From assembly GCF_937616625.2 (NCBI RefSeq), contig NC_065574.1:5332001-5396000 (forward strand): a stretch of 64,000 bases of DNA, written 5' to 3'. The notes under the pieces were generated by a model. It had not been told where the DNA came from. It did not search any database and worked only from the letters and a program-made list of their open reading frames with translations. This stretch comes from Mercurialis annua. Lineage: Eukaryota; Streptophyta; Magnoliopsida; Malpighiales; Euphorbiaceae. Positions 25,485 to 37,457 of the stretch are shown in pieces (position 1 is the stretch's first letter; each line of letters starts with the position of its first letter). The translations under genes were made by a program, and so were the position numbers.

Positions 25485-26012
25485 TGTAATACCCCAAATA
25501 TTTTAGAATAATTAAGTCGTGTCACGTGTCGTGAATTTCGATAAATTAAATTAAGAAGGATTTAATTTAATTATATCGGGAATAAAGAATAATAATTATT
25601 GCGCGGATTGGTGGGAATTAAGAAAATAACTTCGGAAATTAATATAAAATAAATTATAAATCCCGAGATAAGAATTATTTCGCCAAGGTCCGCGAAATAT
25701 TTTATAATATTTATGGTAAAAGTCTCGAGTCAATCGAAGACCTTTTAAAATTTGGACGCGGATGCATTTTGGGTTAATTTGCAATTTTTAAGAAGTTTAA
25801 GGGCTAAAATGTAAATTTGCCAATTGAGCCTCAAGAATAGAAATTAGAGGATTATTGACGGGAAATAATAATTTTAGAATCGTATTATTTATTTGGATAT
25901 AAATAATACGTACGTAATTGAGTTAAAGTAATGGTTAAGTTAAAATAGAAAGTTTAATAGATAATTGGTTTAAGTTAAAGAGATGAAGGATCAAAATGTA
26001 AATTAGCCAGAA

Positions 26013-26025
26013 TATATATATAACC
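26013..26025 (+). promoter_or_regulatory. LTR TATA box
   Basis: TATATATATAACC, the only strong TATA motif in the LTR, stands before a pyrimidine-rich leader. RNA would be expected to start near 26045. The same motif is at 33015-33027 in the 3' LTR. Confidence 0.55.
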
Positions 26026-26373
26026 TTAAGGATGAAGGAATCATCCAGAAGGCATAATCAGTTCTTCATCTCTCTCGTTCAATTCTTACGGTTCGTCGCG
26101 CGATTACCGTTTCTCGTCCGTTTCCGACGTTTAATAGCTCGAATTGATCGTATTCCAGAGGCGAATCACGGTAAGCTTGACGTTTTCTCGTTTAGACAGA
26201 TAGATTTTGAGTTATATCGATTCAAAGTTTTAGGCCACGAAATGAATATATCGTTTTAATCGATATTAGGATTGAATTATAGCGTTTTGAGCCTAGATTA
26301 TATGTTATAAGTGTGTTAGGAGCGTTTTTGGATCGAAAGCACGTCGGAAAATCGTCCGGGACGGTGTGTGCGG

Positions 26374-26636
26374 CACGCCCGCGTATGGCGGCGGCGCGCC
26401 CGCATAGGCGGGCGATGCGCCCGCATATGCGGGGCGTGCGCCCGCATACTACGCGGGCGATGCGCCCGCATAGGCGGGCGACGCGCCCGCATACTACGCG
26501 GGCGATGCGCCCGCATACTACGCGGGCGACGCGCCCGCATACTACGCGGGCGACGCGCCCGCATATGCGGGGCGTGCGTCCGCAGCCCGCACATCAGGGC
26601 GTGCGACCGCAGCCCGCACACGTCGGCGGCTCGCCC
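26374..26636. repeat. GC-rich hairpin minisatellite in 5' LTR
   Basis: Tandem 21-24 bp units, each self-complementary (stem CGCCCGC / GCGGGCG with loop ATACTAC or shorter). Four ATACTAC-type units are present here against three in the other LTR, and the order of unit types differs. It is an island of CpG-rich sequence in AT-rich DNA. Open frames across it are artefacts of the repeat. Confidence 0.85.
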
Positions 26637-27168
26637 GTAAAGAAAATTTGCCGATTGATCTATTTTGAGAAAAATTTACTATACACGCAGATCGAGATTT
26701 GAAATCAATTAGTAATTGATTAATTATCGATTAGTTTGAGCCGTTAACCTAATGAGGTTAAATGAGAATCAATCTAGAGATGACATTTGATCTGTAAACG
26801 AGTTAGATACCGTTTATCGGAATATACGTGAGAAGCACGACGGTTAATAAAATTAGTGTGTCGTATCTCGAGTCTAGAGTCAATCTTAGAATAAGATTCT
26901 GACGTGAGTCAATTATTTTAAAATAGTTTTAGATCCGGCGAGGCAAGAAGCCGCTGGACCAGGAGCTCGAGGAGCTAGATGTTTCTGAGCACCAGAGTAT
27001 TTTTGGATAAGCGGTCACTGTGAGTTTATACGATTTACTTTTAATGTATTTATTTAAGCAAATATTTTATATTGCTTTATGTTTGTTTAACATGATTGCG
27101 ATGCGAATTCTTTTTATGAATTGCATATGCTTGATTTGAAACCAGTATTGATCCGATGGAACGTGCTA

Positions 27169-27812
27169 CCTATTGGGCGACAATAGGACTGTGTGATCAC
27201 CAGTTTTGATATAACTCAGCTGGGAGCTGATGATGAATATGAAATTTACGATGGGGTTATGATTTCGATACGAGAGTGAACTCGGCTACGGTGTAGCCTG
27301 GAAGTCCCCGTATCTAGTGGCTGGGCCACCAGCGAGTTGGACTCGCAATTGATATTTATGATTGGGTTGATTGATTGATTATTAGTATGTTTGAGGATTA
27401 AGGTTTCATTCGGATCCTGTACTTGGCTGCACGAGGTTTGAACGTTATTGCATTGTTTTACGCTTTACGTTTTATATGGATACTTATTAGTAAATGTATA
27501 GACTCACTCAGTATATCCTCATATACTGACCCGTCACAGTCTTTCTTTCAGGTCAAAGCAATTTAAAGGACGGACTTCCTTTCCTTCTTCCGGAAGTCTA
27601 TGATAGTGAAAGAGTATGTCAAAGGATGTTTTCCTCGTAGAGCTGCAGTAGTCGGTAGATTTCTGTATGTAATGTCAGGTTTAAATTCAAACGGTATATT
27701 TAAATGGGCAACTCTGATTTGATATAAAAGTATACATATATAACTATTTATTAATGAAAATCATATTTTAACCGTTTGATTTCCTTAACCAATTGCCTTG
27801 TGTGGAATTGGT
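27169..27812 (+). other. Cluster of eight perfect short hairpins in LTR
   Basis: Perfect stems at 27169-27187 (CCTATT), 27216-27230 (TCAGCT, loop GGG), 27284-27298 (GGCTAC, loop GGT), 27317-27329 (GTGGC, loop TGG), 27332-27346 (GCGAGT, loop TGG), 27508-27529 (TCAGTATAT, loop CCTC), 27573-27598 (GACTTCC) and 27788-27812 (ACCAATT). The same set lies at 34148-34791 in the 3' LTR. Confidence 0.7.
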
Positions 27813-28079
27813 CTAGAATATAATCAGAGACATGGCAGAGCTGGACAAGAGGTGTCGCTCGGTAAGACCCTAGTCTATAATAATGATTCGCGATGATTTT
27901 CAGAAAGTAGTAAAGATGTTTTGGTATTTATAATAATAAAGTTTAAAAAGATTTTCTAAAAATGTTTTATATAATTCGCGAAAAATTTATAGTGGTTTTA
28001 GGCTTGCTACGGGTTCCGGAGCTACCACTCCCGTTCCCTAGCGCCGGTCTCGGCTCAATAAATTGGGTCGTGACAATTG

Positions 28080-28091
28080 TGGTATCAGAGC
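28080..28091 (+). other. Primer-binding site (tRNA-iMet)
   Basis: TGGTATCAGAGC, four bases after the 5' LTR end, is complementary to the 3' end of initiator tRNA-Met and primes minus-strand synthesis. Confidence 0.88.
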
Positions 28092-31000
28092 AGTTGGTCC
28101 AGTTACCTCTGCTAATATGTGATTTTAAACAGTTGGTTCAGGATACCACTGTTTTATGTGTGAGTCTACCTAGGAACTACTGCAGCACATAGGGATTCGA
28201 GTCATGTCTTGATCAGTTTTCATTTGATCTTAAGATTTTAACTCTCCTCCTTACGATCTGAGTCTATTAGTATGATCGATAGGATTGTTAGATGATATAC
28301 GTTTGCGAAAGTATTCTGCTTACGTAAGAATAATCGATATATATTATGTGATCGTTGCATATGATCACGTACGAGGTGGACAGTCGACATTATGCAACGC
28401 GATGACGAGGCTAGCGTGCTAAGTATCGTATGGTATTGTGATACCATTAAAGTTATGCGATATAAGCGCTACTAGATGATCGATAATGAAACGTGGATTC
28501 AGAGGAATGGAAGAATTTCCCAAGTTACAGAGTTTAAGGTTTAGAGAACTTACAAGGTGAAAGATTTGTGATTTACAAAGATTAACTGTTTTAATGATTT
28601 TGAAAGTATAATTGTGCCTAGATTCGATATAGTAATATACTATTGCCATGACATGAATAGAATTGCATCACTACATACACATTAAATGAAAAGAATAGAA
28701 CTGAATTCATACATTAGTAGGACATGCATCATATGCATTATGTTCAGATGAAAGGTAAGTTATGGCAACTCTTTGGGGATGAGAGACATCATCGCCCTAG
28801 TGCACAATTATATTAATGTTTAAAGAATTTAAATATGAATTTCGTAAAAGAGTCAGTTTCTTTGGATTTCAAAGATTTCGAAATGGTTGCAACCATGATT
28901 GTTTTAATGTGAGTAGACCTAGACTAGAACTCTGTAACGAAAGGGAAATGCTTAAGATCTACTTACAAGCAATTCTCGAAGGTACAAAGAACGTGTACGA
29001 GAACACGAACAAGAAGTCATGCTTTGGGAAGATACGAAAATAGTCGTAGATTTAAGACCTATTATAACATAGAAAGACACGATACGCTTGAATGATGAAG
29101 TGAAATTCATTGACTGGTGAACTAAGATGTCTTTATCTTGAACGAGGTGATTAGAACTCTATATGTTATAAGATGATAGAAGAGTGGGAAGTGATTGTTG
29201 AACATGGAAAGTGATTATTAGCTTAAACTCTAAAGGTGTAAAGGTAATATCCACGAATGGAAAATGTGAGTTTTACACTATATTGGAAGATTAACAAGTC
29301 TAGTAAAACTGAGATATCTTGTGATTGAACCGTTGGATCGGTTTAATATTGGAGTACAATATTTCTAAGAAGGTTGACTAGGAGTTGACCGTTGCGATGG
29401 TCGAACGGAGGACTAAGCGACAGCTTCATAAGATTATTCATAGGAGACTTATACGACTAGAAAGGACCAACCTAGCTAACACACTGTGAAAGTGTAATAA
29501 GTAAGAACGTAAGATATGTAGCAAATAAGAATGGAGTGACACATAGGATTAATAAAACAAAAAGGATGGATTATATATGTGGTTGTGTGACTATGTTAAG
29601 AAATTGGAAATTCGTGTAGCGAGCTGTGCGGTTGTACATTCTGACCAACAAATTAAAGGATAAAGACAGGTATACGAAGTATAAGGTCACGAGATGAGGA
29701 TAAGAAGGATGAAGCGCAAAGAGTATAGTACGATAGCTATACAATGTTGATAATGACAACTTTCAAAGAAAGACATGAACGCTGCATGTGAAAGAAGGGC
29801 ACATGTTTCATGACGAAGATGGTACTAGGCATATACGAATTAAGAGTTCCATATTTTAGGACTGGCGAATAGATCGAAGTAAGTAACACTTAGAATACGT
29901 AATATCTTACGAACAAAGATGGCTGGATAAGGATGTTATGATAAACGAAGAAAGCAAGGAAGCGATGTATACAAGAGAGTTAAGCTATGATAGGAGTAAA
30001 AGAGAAAGAAAGCTATATAGTCAATACAGAAAAACATATCCTGAAGTTTGATACGAGAAATGACGTCGAATGAGGAATGTTACGATGGATTAAGTACACG
30101 GTTATAGGAATACCTCCCATTAGATATAAATGAGCAAGTAGATGGAAAGATATATAACGAATGAGTCAAAGAAGAAGAATGAATAGTCAAGATTAGAATA
30201 CCAAAAGTGAAGTCATAATTCAAGGACATTGATTAAAGTTCAAGGTATACTAGTTAAATACAAAAGAGGACATCATATCCACAGGCGAAATGATGAGTTG
30301 ACATCATGTATGCTATAGATCATTTTGGAGTATGATCAAAAGATTATTAACGACTTATAAGTATTTAGAACGAAAAGAAACGATACGTGGAACATTAATG
30401 ATTAGTATTTCAACTTTTAAGAGACATCTAGGACGAATCAAAGCGATTAAATAGACAAGTGACTAGTATGAGGAAAAGATACAAAAGTATTACGAAGATC
30501 AAGTATAAGATTCAATACGGACTTTACTCGAAGAATCGAGAAGTTTTAAAGGAATGTAAAAATAGAAGGTTGAAATTAGTCTCACTGACATAACGAATGT
30601 CAGTATTGAATGTATCCAATGAGTATAATTGAATATTGAAGCATTGGATCTTAAAGTGATCTAGAGGAAGTAACATCTAAGATTTTCATTAATGATTGAA
30701 AAGGTAACAACAAAAAAGTGGAATGTGAGAACAACGACAAAGGAGTATGTGAAAGGAATTACGAAAGTTACATGAGAAATAGTACTAATGAATGAAATTA
30801 AGAGGTATGAAAAGAAGTAATAGGTTGCGATAAGAACGAATCGTAAGTAAAAGTATTTATACATAGTGCGAATACAAGGAAAAGTACAAGAAGGGAACGA
30901 AAGGTTATTATAAAAGTTTATAAATGTCATTTTTATGATTTCAAGCGTAAGCTATCTATGGATTCATAAACCAACGTGAAGCGAATGGTTTTAACAAAGG

Positions 31001-32473
31001 ACGTGAATAGAAAAGAGGTAAATTACCTATCGGAAGTAATAGAGAGATGAATAGCCAGATTATCTAATTGAGTCTAATACCTTCTTAGAACCAAAGAGCT
31101 AATGAAGAATCGAACCAGGATTATTTAAGAATCTATAAGAACAGTAATGACATGAGAGTATAACAATGTGAAGATTAGGATCGGATTAACGTTAAGTGTC
31201 ATTAGATAAGGAATGTCTAATGAAAACAATAAGTTATAAGGATAAAAAGCTGTTGAAAGAATATGAAAGAATAATGATACCTCGAGAGGTAGGTCAAAGA
31301 AGCATGAAGAATGCTTGTAACTATTTACAAGGATAAGCTACAAAACTAATTTACGAATTTAGAAATTTGAAATAGAACCTCAAATGAAGAGAGAGTAATA
31401 CTAACCAGAGAAGTGAATGGAATCGAAAGATCGAGAAATAAGATACGTCAGAGAAGGCAGATGCTAAATATATCAAGTGATACTAAGAGTGTAGTTAACT
31501 TCATACAAGTTTAGGAAAACGTATAAGGATAATATAACAAAGACGAACGTTCTGAAGAGGTTTTCCCTAACCCAAGTAAAACCACTTCCATAAGGACATG
31601 GATAAGGATGCAGGTATTTAAACGAGTTTTAATATACACACCATGAAGTAATTCGAGAGTAATGCGATTCGTGGTACAGGACCACAAAGATTAGCAAGTC
31701 AACAGAGCGGAGAATTGATAGAAATAAGGACAAAGAATCTTTTCACTCTACGATCAACTAGAGTGAAATTATACATTATAAGACGATAAATAACCACAAG
31801 ATAATGAATACAAGAGTAAGATTAGTATAGCTAGATGTGAGATAATTACTTTGGACAAGTAATTTAAGTAATGCAAGCAAGGAATCTTGCTACATGCAAG
31901 TAGATAGTAAGCCGTTAAGAAACAACAAAACACAGAAGTTTAAAGAACATGAGAGATTATGAGGACGACAATTTGTATTATCCATAAGAGATTAAGTGCC
32001 GGAACCTGCAAGCAAAGTAATAAGAGGATAAAGAACAAGATTTTTAGTAATTCCAGTAAAAGAACGACCGCGGTACGCCAAAAAGATTAGTGATAGTCGT
32101 ATTCAAACGACGTTTGGAAAAGGAGGTAAGCGTGCAATGCATCGGATGATAATAACGTTTGAACACGACCCCGCTATCAGAAGATTTATCAAGTTATCCC
32201 GAGAAAGATGTATCTAGTCCTTCTCGAACGATTCAACTGCAAGCGGTGGAAATGACCGAAGAATTATCGTACGAAGAAAAACCAGTAAAGAGCATTAGTA
32301 TACAAGTATGAAAATTTCGGATAAAGAAGGAACTTATGGTAATAGTTCCCTGAACGAGTTAGTTCGTAAGAAAAGTACACGTGAGCAATAAAAGAAGATA
32401 TAAGGTGGAAATATTCGTATTAATTTACCTTGATACGTGGCAAAAGTTTTAAATTCGAGGACGAATTTATTTT
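28092..32473 (+). other. Non-coding interior of the LTR element
   Basis: About 4.4 kb with no frame longer than about 90 codons and no recognisable gag, protease, reverse transcriptase or integrase motif. The plus strand is visibly purine-rich, especially 29.1-32.3 kb. Near the 3' end AAATTCG AGGA CGAATTT (32451-32468) forms a 7-bp hairpin just before the polypurine tract. Confidence 0.75.
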
Positions 32474-32482
32474 AAGGGGGGG
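32474..32482 (+). other. Polypurine tract
   Basis: AAGGGGGGG, four bases before the 3' LTR. It is the expected plus-strand primer of an LTR element. Confidence 0.82.
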
Positions 32483-32486
32483 TGAA

Positions 32487-35054
32487 TGTAATACCCCAAA
32501 TATTTTAGAATAATTAAGTCGTGCCACGTGTCGTGAATTTCGATAAATTAAATTAAGAAGGATTTAATTTAATTATATCGGGAATAAAGAATAATAATTA
32601 TTGCGCGGATTGGTGGGAATTAAGAAAATAACTTCGGAAATTAATATAAAATAAATTATAAATCCCGAGATAAGAATTATTTCGCCAAGGTCCGCAAAAT
32701 ATTTTATAATATTTATGGTAAAAGTCTCGAGTCAATCGAAGACCTTTTAAAATTTGGACGCGGATGCATTTTGGGTTAATTTGCAATTTTTAAGAAGTTT
32801 AAGGGCTAAAATGTAAATTTGCCAATTGAGCCTCAAGAATAGAAATTAGAGGATTATTGACGGGAAATAATAATTTTAGAATCGTATTATTTATTTGGAT
32901 ATAAATAATACGTACGTAATTGAGTTAAAGTAATGGTTAAGTTAAAATAGAAAGTTTAATAGAGAATTGGTTTAAGTTAAAGAGATGAAGGATCAAAATG
33001 TAAATTAGCCAGAATATATATATAACCTTAAGGATGAAGGAATCATCCAGAAGGCATAATCAGTTCTTCATCTCTCTCGTTCAATTCTTACGGTTCGTCG
33101 CGCGATTTCCGTTTCTCGTCCGTTTCCGACGTTTAATAGCTCGAATTGATCGTATTCCAGAGGCGAATCACGGTAAGCTTGACGTTTTCTCGTTTAGACA
33201 GATAGATTTTGAGTTATATCGATTCAAAGTTTTAGGCCACGAAATGAATATATCGTTTTAATCGATATTAGGATTGAATTATAGCGTTTTGAGCCTAGAT
33301 TATATGTTATAAGTGTGTTAGGAGCGTTTTTGGATCGAAAGCACGTCGGAAAATCGTCCGGGACGGTGTGTGCGGCACGCCCGCGTATGGCGGCGGCGCG
33401 CCCGCATAGGCGGGCGATGCGCCCGCATATGCGGGGCGACGCGCCCGCATACTACGCGGGCGATGCGCCCGCATACTACGCGGGCGATGCGCCCGCATAC
33501 TACGCGGGCGACGCGCCCGCATAGGCGGGCGACGCGCCCGCATATGCGGGGCGTGCGTCCGCAGCCCGCACATCAGGGCGTGCGACCGCAGCCCGCACAC
33601 GTCGGCGGCTCGCCCGTAAAGAAAATTTGCCGATTGATCTATTTTGAGAAAAATTTACTATACACGCAGATCGAGATTTGAAATCAATTAGTAATTGATT
33701 AATTATCGATTAGTTTGAGCCGTTAACCTAATGAGGTTAAATGAGAATCAATCTAGAGATGACATTTGATCTGTAAACGAGTTAGATACCGTTTATCGGA
33801 ATATACGTGAGAAGCACGACGGTTAATAAAATTAGTGTGTCGTATCTCGAGTCTAGAGTCAATCTTAGAATAAGATTCTGACGTGAGTCAATTATTTTAA
33901 AATAGTTTTAGATCCGGCGAGGCAAGAAGCCGCTGGACCAGGAGCTCGAGGAGCTAGATGTTTCTGAGCACCAGAGTATTTTTGGATAAGCGGTCACTGT
34001 GAGTTTATACGATTTACTTTTAAAGTATTTATTTAAGCAAATATTTTATATTGCTTTATGTTTGTTTAACATGATTGCGATGCGAATTCTTTTTATGAAT
34101 TGCATATGCTTGATTTGAAACCAGTATTGATCCGATGGAACGTGCTACCTATTGGGCGACAATAGGACTGTGTGATCACCAGTTTTGATATAACTCAGCT
34201 GGGAGCTGATGATGAATATGAAATTTACGATGGGGTTATGATTTCGATACGAGAGTGAACTCGGCTACGGTGTAGCCTGGAAGTCCCCGTATCTAGTGGC
34301 TGGGCCACCAGCGAGTTGGACTCGCAATTGATATTTATGATTGGGTTGATTGATTGATTATTAGTATGTTTGAGGATTAAGGTTTCATTCGGATCCTGTA
34401 CTTGGCTGCACGAGGTTTGAACGTTATTGCATTGTTTTACGCTTTACGTTTTATATGGATACTTATTAGTAAATGTATAGACTCACTCAGTATATCCCCA
34501 TATACTGACCCCTCACAGTCTTTCTTTCAGGTCAAAGCAATTTAAAGGACGGACTTCCTTTCCTTCTTCCGGAAGTCTATGATAGTGAAAGAGTATGTCA
34601 AAGGATGTTTTCCTCGTAGAGCTGCAGTAGTCGGTAGATTTCTGTATGTAATGTCAGGTTTAAATTCAAACGGTATATTTAAATGGGCAACTCTGATTTG
34701 ATATAAAAGTATACATATATAACTATTTATTAATGAAAATCATATTTTAACCGTTTGATTTCCTTAACCAATTGCCTTGTGTGGAATTGGTCTAGAATAT
34801 AATCAGAGACAGGGCAGAGCTGGACAAGAGGTGTCGCTCGGTAAGACCCTAGTCTATAATAATGATTCGCGATGATTTTCAGAAAGTAGTAAAGATGTTT
34901 TGATATTTATAATAATAAAGTTTAAAAAGATTTTCTAAAAATGTTTTATATAATTCGCGAAAAATTTATAGTGGTTTTAGGCTTGCTACGGGTTCCGGAG
35001 CTACCACTCCCGTTCCCTAGCGTCGGTCTCGGCTCAATAAATTGGGTCGTGACA
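32487..35054 (+). repeat. 3' LTR
   Basis: 2568 bp, TG..CA ends, followed by the GCTTG target duplication. It differs from the 5' LTR by about ten substitutions and one minisatellite unit (array here at 33376-33615). The TATA box is at 33015 and the hairpin cluster at 34148-34791. Confidence 0.92.
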
Positions 35055-37457
35055 GCTTGTTCAAGAAAGAAGAGGAAGTTCGCCTAGAACAGGAAAGCTA
35101 TTCCATTCCAAGTTTAAGCAAGTGAACTTATCTTTACTGTTAAAGCTGCCCAATTGAGATTCTACAAATTCCGTTGATTCATTTATAAATCAAATATGCT
35201 ATGGGTATATATGAAAAACGCCCTTAATAAAAAATCAATTGTAGATAGATACATGTATCATACTGAACCGACCGGCATTATTAGCATCGAACCAATAACG
35301 ATCCATACAAGCTAAATCTTCTAATAAAAAATTAGGCCAAAAAAAATATTTTAATTTAATTAATAGTTTCACAACAAATGTGCCATTTTTTTTACCAAAA
35401 CAAATGTGCCATTCACAATCATTTTTTTTACTATTATGCCACGCAAATAATAGCAACATGTTTGAAATTTGAAAATTTCACCAAAACTGAAAGTGTTGCT
35501 TCATAATTTTTTGGCTTAATCACAAAAAAAACCTCATCTTTTAATCCCTTTTTAAATGTATTCTGACGTTGCAATTTTGTCAGTTGCACGCTAATTCGCA
35601 CTTTTGGTTTTCAATTCCACCCTCAAGTACTAAATTGATCGCTTTTTCATTTGAAAAAAATTAAAATAAGTCATCCATTTTTAACTTTTTATATGGAAAA
35701 GAGTTTAAACGAGTACTTTATAAAAGTTTTTATAAATTTTTTCCGAATGAAAAAAGTCCAATTTGATTTTGAGGGTGAAATTAAAACCCAAAGGTGCGAA
35801 TTAGGGTGCAACTGATAAAATTACAACGTCATGGTGCAACTGAAAAAAGGCTAAAAGGTGAGAATTTTTTTTGGTGATTAAGCCTAAATTTTTTCATCAA
35901 GGTCTTGCTACTAGCGAAATGCTAACGGTGAACAAGAAGAGACTTTGTCACTATGTTTTCTATTATCATTTTATCCATTGCGTTTAGTTATGCTCTCTAT
36001 TATCATTACGGGTTCAAAATCTACGAGGTCATACATTTGCAAATATTTTATTATATTTTGACACTCAGTTACAATAACTAGATGACACATGCTTTTGATT
36101 ATCTAGTTATGTTTTCTGTTACGGCATGTTTAAAAATTAAAAAATTGTAAAAAGTTTTGTTATAAAATTAGATTTGAAGTGGATAAAATTGCATTAGCTA
36201 TGCATAGATTTTAAAAGTATACTTAACTAATAGATCTTGATGGTTTATGCAACATATCAGTGGAAAAATGCTCATGCAGAGGCTGGTTTAATTTGCCCCC
36301 TCCTCATGTTATTAAAATCAATGTTGATGCAGCTTCCTCTTCTAAGTTCAGTTGTAGTCTTTTATCACAAAATTGAGTTCAGATAGTCTTTTAAAACAAC
36401 GCTCTGCAGATTTCACAAACAATTATTTCTCGTTACATTTTTAACACCAATTTTAGGGCATCTGTCCATATACCCTGCGTCTATAGTTAACTTTTCAAAA
36501 ATTAGTTATCCATTATATTAGCAAAAAAAATTCAAAACAACAAAGTATTTTCTGGCTAATTAATATATGTAACAGTTTTTCAGTGTATTTTTTTTATCAT
36601 CTATAACTTTTTTAATATTTTTCATAATAAATAATTGAAAATTATATAATTTAATCACTAATTTATTTATTTTCAAAAGTCACGAGAATGCTTAAATAAA
36701 TATGTGTTATTCTTCTTTTGTATTTTTAACATACCATTAATAAAAAAAGGTAGAAAGTATTTATTTGATAGACTTTAGAAAAATTAAACACTAATACCGA
36801 TAAGCATAATAATATGTACCCTCGACAATTATTAGTAAAGTCGCGAAATTATTTTCTTCCACAAGCGTCGTAAACATTCTTTTCCCAATAATCATTTCAA
36901 TAACAAAAGTAAAAGTTAGGACATTGAAATTTTTTTGTCTTTCAAAATTCCATCTAATATTAGTATTTAAATTTGAATATATTAAGATATTAATTTTTTA
37001 TAAATTTGTCGTGTTCAAATATAAATTACACTTTGACAAAATAAATAAATAAATTACTAATATTTTAAAATACTTTCCGCACGTGAGGGCCTTTGTATAA
37101 ACTAAAAAATAGTAAAAAGAAGAACACGAATACAGATACTGTTATACATGTCGAAATAACAATCACGTAACTTTATCATCAGAATTATTATTATTTTTTA
37201 AATTTATTTTAAAACTTTTATCAAACTGTACGGACGGATATTCCGTGGAAGAGCGACTCTGTTCTGTTGCTTTATCGTGTTTTCGGATCTAAACTTTAAA
37301 TCCTTCATCTGAAACTCCAAATCAATTATTATGATTTTGATTTGAAAAACAAACAAAAAAATCATTTGTTTTTCACACTTTTTTTGGCTTTTTTTGGTGT
37401 TTATTATAATAATTTATTTCAATTTTTTTGTTTAAATGATCCAAATCTGACAAAGCC
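35055..37457. other. Intergenic and NC2-alpha promoter
   Basis: AT-rich spacer with the long-TIR MITE at 35513-35886 (listed separately). The last 250 bases before the NC2-alpha start should contain its promoter and leader. Nothing else is recognised. Confidence 0.5.
35513..35886. mobile_element. Long-TIR MITE (Mutator-like)
   Basis: The left arm begins GGCTTAATCACAAAAA and contains TCAGTTGCACGCTAATTCGC. The right arm, read on the minus strand, begins GGCTTAATCACCAAAAA and contains TCAGTTGCACCCTAATTCGC. The arms are about 120 bp each and similar throughout. An AATTTTTT repeat flanks both ends, a plausible target duplication. It is non-coding. Confidence 0.72.

Larger units (their letters stand above)
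25485..28075 (+). repeat. 5' LTR
   Basis: It is 2591 bp, bounded by TG..CA and nearly identical to 32487-35054. The 23-bp length difference comes from the GC-rich minisatellite. It holds a TATA box, a GC-rich hairpin minisatellite, a putative intron and a cluster of short hairpins. Confidence 0.92.
25485..35054 (+). mobile_element. Non-coding LTR retrotransposon (LARD type)
   Basis: Complete structure: 5' LTR 25485-28075, primer-binding site at 28080, interior of 4.4 kb, polypurine tract 32474-32482 and 3' LTR 32487-35054, flanked by the exact 5-bp duplication GCTTG (25480-25484 and 35055-35059). LTRs start TGTAATACCCC and end GTCGTGACA. The primer-binding site TGGTATCAGAGC fits initiator tRNA-Met. 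The LTR start and the FGAGGACGAA-type 3' interior resemble Ty3/gypsy chromoviruses. The interior has no gag or pol reading frame, so it is a large retrotransposon derivative copied in trans. I counted about ten LTR substitutions by eye over about 2.57 kb, so insertion was recent. Confidence 0.9.

Noticed and set aside
26374..26636. CRISPR-like array
   Set aside because: Units are contiguous minisatellite repeats without unique spacers, inside a plant LTR.
26313..26702. Open frames of 90-129 codons on both strands with Arg/Pro/His repeats
   Set aside because: They are translations of the GC-rich LTR minisatellite in several frames at once and change with unit number; not a protein gene.
30661..30930. 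89-codon minus-strand frame in the LTR element interior
   Set aside because: It is explained by strand purine bias, which suppresses stops on one strand. The Phe/Tyr/Ser-rich product matches no retroelement domain.
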